7,122 nucleotides of DNA from Alphaproteobacteria bacterium (GTDB lineage Bacteria; Pseudomonadota; Alphaproteobacteria; M2410): contig JAJFIN010000455.1 of assembly GCA_021774955.1 (NCBI GenBank), positions 1 through 7,122 on the forward strand, written 5' to 3'. The notes under the pieces were generated by a model, which saw nothing but the letters and a program-made list of their open reading frames with translations, was not told the origin of the DNA and made no database searches. Both the position numbers and the translations under genes were made by a program. Each line of letters starts with the position of its first letter. Position 1 is the stretch's first letter. Below are positions 1 through 5,470 of this stretch, piece after piece.

Positions 1-10
1 CAGGGGACTT

Positions 11-1087
11 ATGACAGTGGTAGAAGATTCCATTGAATCTGGTGATACGGGTGGTATCGGTACTTTCGAAAAATGGCTTTCGGTTTGGGTTGGCCTTTGT
101 ATTTTGGCGGGTGTTCTACTCGGCAATTTGATACCGGGTCTTTTCGGTATCCTAGCAAAAGCAGAATATGCGTCGGTCAATCTCATCGTTGCGGTATTGA
201 TCTGGGCTATGGTCTATCCGATGATGGTCAACGTTGATTTTGCCAGTTTGAAACGGATCGGTGATCGACCCAAAGGGCTTGTGGTTACCATAGTCGTGAA
301 TTGGCTCATCAAGCCGTTCACCATGGCCGCACTGGGCGTTTTGTTCTTTGAGCAGATATTTGCTGGATTCATTCCCGCAGCCGATGCTCAACACTACATT
401 GCCGGTCTCATTCTTTTGGGCGCTGCCCCGTGCACGGCGATGGTGTTTGTCTGGTCGCAAATGACGAAAGGGGATGCGACTTACACACTGGTGCAAGTCT
501 CGGTTAACGACGTCATTATGGTCTTTGCTTTTGCACCGATCGTCGCGTTTTTACTTGGTGTGACCGACATCGTTGTGCCGTGGACGACTCTGCTTTTGTC
601 GGTTGGTCTTTATGTCATTATCCCGCTGATTGCGGGAGCACTAACGCGGCATTATTTTTTCTCAAGATCGAAAAAAACAGCAGAGAGCGCAATCAAACGA
701 TTTTCTGATCGAGTGAAGCCTTATTCGGTCGTTGGTCTATTGGCGACGGTTGTTCTGCTGTTTGGCTTTCAAGGCCAGGTCATCTTGCAACAACCTTTGA
801 TCATTGCTCTGATTGCGGTCCCGCTGCTCATTCAATCCTACGGAATATTTGCTGTCGCTTACGGAGCGGCTTGGGCTTGGCGGATTCCATTTAATGTCGC
901 GGCGCCGTGTGCCCTCATTGGTACGTCAAATTTCTTTGAGCTGGCGGTCGCGGTGGCGATCAGCCTGTTTGGTTTGCAATCGGGTGCGGCTTTGGCGACG
1001 GTTGTGGGAGTTCTCGTTGAAGTTCCAGTAATGTTGTCCCTCGTCGCGTTTGCCAATCGAACTCAGAAATTCTTTCCGGCAACATAG
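11..1087 (+). CDS. acr3: ACR3-family arsenite efflux permease
   Basis: Inner-membrane transporter that exports arsenite, As(III), from the cytoplasm. The 358-aa product has the length and roughly ten hydrophobic helices (from about residue 21 to 347) typical of the ACR3 branch of the BART superfamily. Diagnostic segments are LLGAAPCTAMVFVWS, with the conserved thiol Cys141 in the middle helices, followed by the acidic motif SVNDVIM (about 164-170), and the late helix SNFFELAVA with conserved Glu310. Cys and Glu at these places are the residues known to matter for transport in characterised ACR3 proteins. The ATG is preceded by AGGGGA at 2-7, a good ribosome binding site. The short N-terminal extension (residues 1-19) is acidic and likely cytoplasmic. 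No arsR, arsC or arsH follows; any partners would be upstream, outside the window. Family assignment is secure; arsenite as substrate is inferred from the family. Confidence 0.95.
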   Translation: MTVVEDSIESGDTGGIGTFEKWLSVWVGLCILAGVLLGNLIPGLFGILAKAEYASVNLIVAVLIWAMVYPMMVNVDFASLKRIGDRPKGLVVTIVVNWLIKPFTMAALGVLFFEQIFAGFIPAADAQHYIAGLILLGAAPCTAMVFVWSQMTKGDATYTLVQVSVNDVIMVFAFAPIVAFLLGVTDIVVPWTTLLLSVGLYVIIPLIAGALTRHYFFSRSKKTAESAIKRFSDRVKPYSVVGLLATVVLLFGFQGQVILQQPLIIALIAVPLLIQSYGIFAVAYGAAWAWRIPFNVAAPCALIGTSNFFELAVAVAISLFGLQSGAALATVVGVLVEVPVMLSLVAFANRTQKFFPAT

Positions 1088-1109
1088 CACCTTATCTCGG
1101 GCGTTTCTT

Positions 1110-1138
1110 TTGACGACGTAGAATAGGGCAGTTAGGAT
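1110..1138 (+). promoter_or_regulatory. Candidate sigma70-type promoter for the amidohydrolase
   Basis: TTGACG (1110-1115) matches the -35 consensus at five of six positions. TAGGAT (1133-1138) matches the -10 consensus at four of six, and the spacer is exactly 17 bp. Transcription would start near 1145, leaving a leader of about 30 nt before the ATG at 1174. It would let the amidohydrolase be expressed independently of the upstream permease gene, consistent with the 86-bp gap between them. Prediction from sequence only. Confidence 0.45.
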
Positions 1139-1166
1139 CGAGGTTACCGCGCGATCCTGATAGGAT
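1131..1166 (+). promoter_or_regulatory. Overlapping inverted repeats covering the amidohydrolase ribosome binding site
   Basis: Three related elements lie in a row: AGGATCG (1134-1140), CGATCCT (1152-1158) and AGGAT (1162-1166). The middle one can pair with the left one (7 bp, extendable to 10 with wobbles, 11-nt loop) or with the right one (ATCCT/AGGAT, 3-nt loop). The right arm contains AGGA, the only good Shine-Dalgarno sequence, 8 nt before the ATG, so the second pairing would mask it. The left arm overlaps the candidate -10 box, so it would be present only in read-through RNA from upstream. The stems are short and chance is a real alternative. Confidence 0.3.
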
Positions 1167-1173
1167 TATCGTC

Positions 1174-2409
1174 ATGAGCATCACAATTATCCAAAATGCC
1201 AATGTGCTGGATGTTCGCACTGGCGATTATCAACCAGATAGTTCCATCACCATCGAGGATGACCGGATTGTCCGCGTTGCGGAAACACCCGAAACAGTGA
1301 ATGCCGAACGGATAATCGATGCAGGCGGTGATGTGGTGATGCCGGGGCTGATTGATGCCCACGTCCATGCCTATTTGACCACATTTGACTTTCGCGAAAT
1401 GAGCGGCAAGCCGTTTACCCTTCATACGATTGAGGCGGCGAAGGTTTTGGAGGGGATGTTGCAACGTGGTTTCACGACGGTCCGCGATGCAGCGGGTGCT
1501 GATCGCGGGCTAGCTTCTGCGGTTCAACGTGGGCTCGTAAAGGGTCCGCGCATGTTTATCTCCGGCCATGCCTTGTCGCAAACCGGCGGCCACGGTGACC
1601 TCCGTGCGCCGAGCGATAGTGTTCAAATATGTGCGTGCGGTGCGCATACTTCGTGGCTTTCTCATATTGTGGATGGGGTTCCAGCAGCCCTGGCAGCCAC
1701 CCGTCGGGAGCTGCGAGATGGGGCTGATCAGATCAAAATTATGGCATCGGGCGGTGTTGCCTCTCCCGCTGATCCCTTAATGAGTACGCAGTTTACCGTT
1801 GAGGAAATTGAAGCCATTGCGGGTGAAGCGAAGGATTGGGGAACCTATGCCATGGCCCATGCCTATTCGCCCGAAGCGATTACGCGAGCGGTCAAAGCCG
1901 GTGTACGGACGATCGAGCACGGAAATTTGCTCGACAAAGATTCAGCAGATCTCATGCATGCACATGATGCGTTTCTCGTGCCGACACTTGTGACTTACTA
2001 CACGATGCAGGAGATTGGTCGTCAATTTGGATTGCCTGAAGGAAACTTGAAGAAGCTGGGCGAGGTGCTTGAGGCGGGCATGCAATCGCTAGAGATTGCC
2101 AAGAAATCTAACGTAAAAATGGGCTATGGGACGGATCTCATCGGGGCGGCCCATAAAGATCAAAACAGAGAATTTGAATTGCGCAGTGAGGTGTTGTCAC
2201 CGCTTGAGATTATTCAATCTGCGACAATCGTGAATGCGCGGATTCTGAATAGGGAAGAAGAACTGGGTGCAGTAGAGCCTGGTGCGTTTGCGGATCTTAT
2301 CGTTGTACGTGGCGATCCTGTGCGCGACATTTCGGTTCTGGCGCGTCCGGAAGAAACCATCCGCATGGTTATGAAGGCTGGGGATATCTACCGCGATCTT
2401 TCGCTTTAA
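1174..2409 (+). CDS. Metal-dependent amidohydrolase (imidazolonepropionase / Xaa-Pro dipeptidase-like)
   Basis: Predicted cytoplasmic metallohydrolase of 411 aa in the amidohydrolase superfamily (COG1228-like). A small beta-sandwich (residues 1-56 and about 365-411) brackets a TIM-barrel. The metal-site set is visible in order: GLIDAHVHA with His63 and His65, DQIKIMASGG with Lys188 (the usual carboxylated lysine), AMAHAYS with His229, TIEHGN with His249, and GYGTD with Asp321. The tail GAVEPGAFADLIVV is the standard closing motif. Characterised relatives include bacterial dipeptidases cleaving Xaa-Pro or Xaa-Arg/Lys, as well as imidazolonepropionase-like enzymes. No other histidine-degradation gene is nearby, so a dipeptidase or related amide hydrolase is more likely than HutI. 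There is no signal peptide. The ATG sits 8 nt after AGGA. The 3' end overlaps the convergent acyl-CoA synthetase gene by 4 bp. Superfamily is certain; substrate is unknown. Confidence 0.9.
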   Translation: MSITIIQNANVLDVRTGDYQPDSSITIEDDRIVRVAETPETVNAERIIDAGGDVVMPGLIDAHVHAYLTTFDFREMSGKPFTLHTIEAAKVLEGMLQRGFTTVRDAAGADRGLASAVQRGLVKGPRMFISGHALSQTGGHGDLRAPSDSVQICACGAHTSWLSHIVDGVPAALAATRRELRDGADQIKIMASGGVASPADPLMSTQFTVEEIEAIAGEAKDWGTYAMAHAYSPEAITRAVKAGVRTIEHGNLLDKDSADLMHAHDAFLVPTLVTYYTMQEIGRQFGLPEGNLKKLGEVLEAGMQSLEIAKKSNVKMGYGTDLIGAAHKDQNREFELRSEVLSPLEIIQSATIVNARILNREEELGAVEPGAFADLIVVRGDPVRDISVLARPEETIRMVMKAGDIYRDLSL

Positions 2410-4019
2410 AGCGGGGCAAATTGACCCTCCATAAACTGATCTCTCAGGACAAACTTTTGTATCTTGCCTGAGCCGGTCAGAGGCCAATCATCGACATATA
2501 TCCATATGGTTGGTGTTTTTTGCGGCGATAGGCGTTCCCGGCAATGGGCGATCAATTCATCACGCTCGGGTGTTTCATGGCCCGCTCGCCGCATAAAGCA
2601 CGCGACAACCTCTCCCCATTTATCATCGGGAATCCCCACAACAGCGATCTCTGCAAGGGCACGGTGTTCTTGCATGGCATTTTCTATTTCCGCGGGGAAT
2701 AAATTTTCACCGCCGCGAATGATCATCTCTTTGACACGCCCGGTGACGCGCACATAGCCGCGGGCATCCATCGTGCCTAAATCACCAGTGTGCAACCAAC
2801 CCTCTTTGTCGATGGTTTCAGCAGTGGCTTTTGGATTGTCGTTATACTCAATCATGTTGAGATACCCGCGCGAGCAAATCTCACCGACAGTGTCGATTGG
2901 CGCGATCTTATTTGTTTTTGGATCAATGATTGCCACTTCGACATAAGGCATAGGTTGGCCGACGGAGCCCGTAATATCTTCAAGCGTGTCATTTTCCCAG
3001 ACACAAGTAATCACCGGCGACGTTTCGGTTTGACCGTAGATTATTTGAAGATTGGCCCCGAAAGCAGCCTTGGCCCGTCGCACGATTTCCGGTGGGACCA
3101 TCGATCCGCCGGAACACACGGTATACACCGACGACAGATCGTGCGCGTGGGTCTGTTGTGCTTCCAAGAGGCCTATGATCATGGTTGGAACGCCCAAAAA
3201 GACATTGACCTTTTCTTGCTCAATGATCTGGATCATAACATTGGGATCAAAAAGCGCTGCGATGATCATCGTACCTTGTTGATTGATGCTTCCCAGGCAG
3301 GCGACGGCGCAACCGCCGGTGTGAAACATCGGCATGAAATTCAGATAGACATCACCGGGACCCATGCCCAATCGTTCCAAAGTTTGGCGCGAATTATTGA
3401 CGATACCGCGATGATGGAGAACCGCGCCTTTGGGAAAACCTGTCGTTCCGGAGGTATACTGAATTTGTACCGGGTCTCCCGGTTTGACTTCTGGCAATTG
3501 TCGGGTTTCACCATCCCAATCAAACAGTGCATCATGATCTTCGATGTCGATCAACGCGGTTACGTTTGGCAAATCCACTATGACACTTCGAGCGTTTTCT
3601 GCCATCGGATTACCACGATATTCCTCAACCAGATAAAGCGTTGCCGCTTGCGATTGCTCCAACACATATTTCAATTCAGAGGGTTGGTAGGACGGGTTTA
3701 CCGTGACGATTGTCAGGCCCGCTAATGCAGCCCCCAGTTCTATAAGGACCCATTCCGGAATATTGGGAGCCCACAGAGCGATGCGATCGCCCGGCCGGTG
3801 ACGTGACAAGAGAGCTTGTGCTAATTTTTCCGCATCGGTGAGAAGTTCGTCATAGGTCCAGGTGCGATCTATGACACCGGAGATGGGCAACTCTTTGAGC
3901 GCCAACGTATTCGGAGACGAAGCGGCGGCATCGCGTAATATATCTCCAATGGTTTTATCTGTGAGCTTTCCGTCTTCTTGTGCCGGGAAATAGGACTCAG
4001 TAAGGGTCACGTCATACAT
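2406..4019 (-). CDS. AMP-binding acyl-CoA synthetase (FadD-like, medium/long-chain acyl-CoA ligase)
   Basis: ATP-dependent ligase that activates a carboxylic acid through an acyl-adenylate to its CoA thioester. At 537 aa it is a complete ANL-superfamily enzyme. The P-loop-like motif YTSGTTGFPKG is at 188-198, the adenine-binding region YGQTE at 328-332, WLHTGD at 408-413 with ribose-binding Asp413, GRVKEMI at 427-433 at the hinge, GGENLFPAEIE at 436-446, and PLTGSGKI with catalytic Lys519. Tryptic features such as the N-terminal LTESYFPA and TIGDILRDAA resemble fatty-acyl-CoA synthetases of Proteobacteria rather than acetyl-CoA synthetase. The start ATG at 4019 fits the family's N-terminus, although only a weak ribosome binding site precedes it. 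It is monocistronic within the window, convergent with the amidohydrolase and divergent from a small membrane protein gene. Probable role is fatty acid or other carboxylate catabolism; chain length cannot be read from sequence. Confidence 0.93.
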   Translation of the reverse strand: MYDVTLTESYFPAQEDGKLTDKTIGDILRDAAASSPNTLALKELPISGVIDRTWTYDELLTDAEKLAQALLSRHRPGDRIALWAPNIPEWVLIELGAALAGLTIVTVNPSYQPSELKYVLEQSQAATLYLVEEYRGNPMAENARSVIVDLPNVTALIDIEDHDALFDWDGETRQLPEVKPGDPVQIQYTSGTTGFPKGAVLHHRGIVNNSRQTLERLGMGPGDVYLNFMPMFHTGGCAVACLGSINQQGTMIIAALFDPNVMIQIIEQEKVNVFLGVPTMIIGLLEAQQTHAHDLSSVYTVCSGGSMVPPEIVRRAKAAFGANLQIIYGQTETSPVITCVWENDTLEDITGSVGQPMPYVEVAIIDPKTNKIAPIDTVGEICSRGYLNMIEYNDNPKATAETIDKEGWLHTGDLGTMDARGYVRVTGRVKEMIIRGGENLFPAEIENAMQEHRALAEIAVVGIPDDKWGEVVACFMRRAGHETPERDELIAHCRERLSPQKTPTIWIYVDDWPLTGSGKIQKFVLRDQFMEGQFAPL

Positions 4020-4238
4020 TGGCTGTGCTCAACTTTGGTGGAACAGATTGGACTGATATTAGGCCTTCGTTTCGATGGACGCGGGCCAATACGCTCGTGG
4101 GACGGAAGTAGAGTAATCGATCCAGGGCGCATTTGAAAATATTGGTCTCGGCACAGTTTTGACTTAGTTGACGCATATAATTAACTCGGACTAGGCGTGC
4201 ACACTATCTATGGTAGGCAATAGCTTAGGGAGGGCCAT
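4020..4238. promoter_or_regulatory. Divergent intergenic region with TTGAC direct repeats and a TATAAT box
   Basis: This 219-bp gap separates the leftward acyl-CoA synthetase gene from the rightward 38-aa ORF and must hold promoters for both unless the small ORF is untranscribed. On the + strand there are two TTGAC copies (4159-4163 and 4168-4172), 4 bp apart, and a perfect TATAAT at 4176-4181. Neither TTGAC is 16-18 bp from TATAAT, so this is not a standard sigma70 pair. The TATAAT alone or an activator bound to the repeats could drive the small gene, giving a leader of about 50 nt. No clear promoter was seen for the leftward gene. Confidence 0.3.
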
Positions 4239-4355
4239 ATGAGCTTGTTTGCAATCCTCTTTTTTGTTTGTCTTGGCGTGGTTTTTTTTGGCGGTTTTGC
4301 ACTGACTGTTTTCAGTCTCGAGAGCAAAAAAGACGAAGATCGCTTAGATTTTTAG
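4239..4355 (+). CDS. Small single-span membrane protein, 38 aa, unknown function
   Basis: A 38-codon ORF that I do not recognise. It has an ATG preceded by AGGGAGGG (4227-4234), the strongest Shine-Dalgarno sequence in the window, with ideal spacing (GGAGG ends 5 nt before ATG). The product starts MSLFAILFF, has one continuous hydrophobic helix from about residue 2 to 25, rich in Phe, Val and Gly, and ends in a charged tail (ESKKDEDRLDF). Under the positive-inside rule the orientation is ambiguous because the tail is mixed with net negative charge. Such proteins often act as small subunits or regulators of membrane complexes, but nothing here names a partner. Codon pattern and hydrophobic-then-charged layout argue for a real gene. 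The coding sequence holds runs of six and eight T. No terminator follows, so the transcript might continue towards the lipoprotein gene. Confidence 0.6.
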   Translation: MSLFAILFFVCLGVVFFGGFALTVFSLESKKDEDRLDF

Positions 4356-4378
4356 ATCCCTTTGAATAGCTGAACGCC

Positions 4379-4387
4379 TTATCCACA
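4379..4387 (+). promoter_or_regulatory. Single perfect DnaA-box sequence
   Basis: TTATCCACA is identical to the strong DnaA-binding 9-mer. It lies in the intergenic space between the 38-aa ORF and the lipoprotein gene, 136 bp before the latter's start. Only one copy is seen and there is no AT-rich unwinding region with box clusters, so it is not an origin. A lone box could be a DnaA regulatory or titration site, or chance. Confidence 0.25.
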
Positions 4388-4433
4388 CACAGTTTTGCCG
4401 ATATTACAATGTCGAGAGCCATTGGCTAGTTGA

Positions 4434-4470
4434 TTGCATTGCAAAGCAATGGTAACCAATACTTGTATTG
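4434..4470. repeat. Cluster of overlapping palindromes upstream of the lipoprotein gene
   Basis: Three perfect inverted repeats sit within 37 bp: TTGCA-T-TGCAA (4434-4444), CATTGC-AAA-GCAATG (4437-4451), and CAATAC-TT-GTATTG (4457-4470). The first two overlap. They lie 53-89 bp before the ATG at 4523, the usual position of operators. No convincing sigma70 -35/-10 pair was found here, so the promoter may be activator dependent or nonstandard. No known regulator motif is recognised. Read as DNA they could be two dimer-binding sites; read as RNA the loops are too small or stems too weak to be persuasive. Confidence 0.35.
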
Positions 4471-4522
4471 TGTTCTAAATATATGCAATAAATTGAATGT
4501 GTAAACAACGAGGGGAACTAAA

Positions 4523-4990
4523 ATGAAACGAATTTTAACGGTGCTTGTCGTGGGGGCGAGCCTTGTAGGATGCGCTACAATTACCAGAGGCACAAATGAA
4601 GTCATGATCATAGAAAGTGATCCGGTTGGCGCGAAAGTTGAAATGTCAAACGGTATGGGATGCACAACACCCTGCTCACTAAAGATGCCTCGTAAAAGCG
4701 AATTCGATGTGACTATTTCCAAAGACGGATATGAAACCATCAAAACTCATGTCGGCAATCAAGTTGCTGGCGGTGGTGCTGCCGGGATGGCTGGGAATGT
4801 ATTGTTGGGTGGGATTATCGGTGCCGGTGTCGATGCGGCGTCCGGTTCCATGCTCGAATTGATCCCAAACCCTTTGACAGTAAAAATGGCTCCTGTCGGC
4901 AATGCTGGAATAGCTCCAGAAAATCAGGATGAAAAAGCAACGGAGGAAGCAGACGCTGGCGATGGTGCTGCTTCCGATCCATCTGCTTAG
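4523..4990 (+). CDS. PEGA-like outer-membrane lipoprotein, unknown function
   Basis: A 155-aa exported lipoprotein. The N-terminus has basic residues (KR), a hydrophobic stretch and the lipobox LVGC, with lipidated Cys17. The residue after Cys is Ala rather than Asp, which favours the outer membrane. The mature part starts ATITRGTNE, then a PEGA-like beta domain at about 28-78 (ESDPVGAKVEMSN ... FDVTISKDGYET), including a CTTPC pair (Cys47, Cys51) that could form a disulfide in the periplasm. A Gly-rich hydrophobic segment follows at 83-108, resembling a glycine zipper, and then an acidic tail at about 132-155. This layout matches a proteobacterial lipoprotein family that I recall being mislabelled as a translation factor; its role is unknown, with cell-envelope or surface-binding function likely. 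The ATG lies 7 nt after GAGGGG (4510-4515). Palindromes upstream suggest regulation, and a strong terminator follows. Confidence 0.9.
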   Translation: MKRILTVLVVGASLVGCATITRGTNEVMIIESDPVGAKVEMSNGMGCTTPCSLKMPRKSEFDVTISKDGYETIKTHVGNQVAGGGAAGMAGNVLLGGIIGAGVDAASGSMLELIPNPLTVKMAPVGNAGIAPENQDEKATEEADAGDGAASDPSA

Positions 4991-5012
4991 AAAACAGAAT
5001 CAGCACAGGTTA

Positions 5013-5049
5013 GAGGAGCGTTGCCAGAGCAGCGCTCCTTTTTTTTTTT
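5013..5049 (+). terminator. Strong intrinsic terminator after the lipoprotein gene
   Basis: AGGAGCG (5014-5020) pairs perfectly with CGCTCCT (5033-5039). The stem continues inward with a G-U, a T-A and two G-C pairs to a CAGA tetraloop, about 11 bp in all. It is followed at once by an unbroken T run (5039-5049). It lies 23 nt after the lipoprotein stop codon and should separate that transcript from the downstream small gene. Confidence 0.93.
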
Positions 5050-5114
5050 GAGCTCTCCAACACTGAATCCGCCACACCTGGTTATGGAGTATTTGGGCTC
5101 CAGACTTGTGCGCT

Positions 5115-5143
5115 TTGTTACATTTGTATGCGTTTAGCTATAC
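5115..5143 (+). promoter_or_regulatory. Weak candidate promoter for the 33-aa gene
   Basis: TTGTTA (5115-5120) and CTATAC (5138-5143), or TATACC one base later, are spaced 17 or 18 bp. They match sigma70 boxes only partly (about four of six each). The position fits: it is after the upstream terminator and about 100 bp before the start codon. A separate promoter is needed because the terminator at 5013-5049 isolates this unit. Confidence 0.27.
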
Positions 5144-5244
5144 CGCTTTCACGCGGCAGCTATGCGCAGAACGCAATACTCTTTTTCCCAAAAAGCCCTA
5201 TTTATGCGCTGCAACAAATTGCAAAGATAAGAAAGGAAATTGCA

Positions 5245-5346
5245 ATGCAATATTTTGTACGTTCGTTGGAAGCTACAGCTCTTGGCTTGACCTTTTTGGG
5301 TTTCTGGGTGGCTGTTAGCGGTGCAGGGCTGCCAATCCTTGCGTAA
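5245..5346 (+). CDS. Small membrane protein, 33 aa, unknown function
   Basis: A short ORF that I do not recognise. Longer in-frame starts exist upstream (for example at 5128), but the ATG at 5245 is the one with a proper Shine-Dalgarno (AAAGGA, 5232-5237, 7 nt before). The upstream codons give a non-hydrophobic, unlikely leader. The peptide begins MQYFVRSLEA and is then hydrophobic from about residue 10 to 33 (LGLTFLGFWVAVSG ... LPILA), one membrane span with a basic residue on the N-side, suggesting N-in insertion. It ends in TAATAA, a tandem stop. The gene is alone between an upstream terminator and a downstream hairpin plus terminator, so it forms its own transcription unit. A perfect 13-bp palindrome is centred on the A of the start codon. 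The region could alternatively be a small RNA with an incidental ORF. Confidence 0.5.
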   Translation: MQYFVRSLEATALGLTFLGFWVAVSGAGLPILA

Positions 5347-5352
5347 TAAAAA

Positions 5353-5373
5353 GGAGGCTGCAAAACAACCTCC
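5353..5373 (+). other. GGAGG/CCTCC hairpin after the 33-aa gene
   Basis: GGAGG (5353-5357) and CCTCC (5369-5373) form a 5-bp perfect stem with an 11-nt loop, starting 6 nt after the stop codon. The left arm with its preceding AA looks like an ideal ribosome binding site, yet no start codon follows within range. The right arm is an anti-Shine-Dalgarno-like sequence. There is no T run, so it is not a terminator by itself. It may stabilise the mRNA 3' end or belong to a small RNA. Confidence 0.35.
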
Positions 5374-5406
5374 GAGATATCACCAGATGCCCATTGCGGA
5401 TCTGAC

Positions 5407-5448
5407 AAAAAAATAGGCTCCAGATTTTTCAGATCTGGAGCTTTTTTT
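5407..5448. terminator. Bidirectional intrinsic terminator between convergent units
   Basis: GCTCCAGAT (5417-5425) pairs perfectly over 9 bp with ATCTGGAGC (5433-5441), with a 7-nt loop. A run of seven A (5407-5413) precedes the stem and seven T (5442-5448) follows it, so it can stop transcription from both sides: the 33-aa gene on the + strand and the dehydrogenase operon on the - strand, whose stop codon lies 23 bp away. Confidence 0.92.
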
Positions 5449-5470
5449 ATCGCGTAACAGATTTGGCGGA

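Noticed and set aside
2790..3725. Long + strand open frame of 311 codons inside the acyl-CoA synthetase gene
   Set aside because: It is antisense to a gene with every ANL motif in place, has no ribosome binding site or recognisable domain, and its composition (many His, Arg, Ile, Cys) is typical of an antisense shadow.
4086..4146. CCAATA / TATTGG inverted match in the divergent intergenic region
   Set aside because: Only 6 bp with a loop of nearly 50 nt; expected by chance.
4379..4470. Replication origin (DnaA box plus palindromes plus AT-rich sequence)
   Set aside because: Only one DnaA box is present, no box cluster, and none of the usual origin-neighbour genes is in view.
4426..4743. A 105-codon - strand frame across the lipoprotein upstream region and 5' end
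   Set aside because: It lies opposite a lipoprotein gene with a clear signal peptide and ribosome binding site; no start signal or family resemblance.
5180..5195. CTTTTT-CCC-AAAAAG hairpin as a terminator or regulator
   Set aside because: Its stem is almost all A-T pairs with a 3-nt loop and no T run after it; it would be too unstable to act.
5106..5346. Longer versions (70-72 codons) of the small ORF near 5245
   Set aside because: The extra N-terminal codons have no ribosome binding site and no protein-like pattern; the internal ATG at 5245 has a proper Shine-Dalgarno, so the 33-aa form is preferred.
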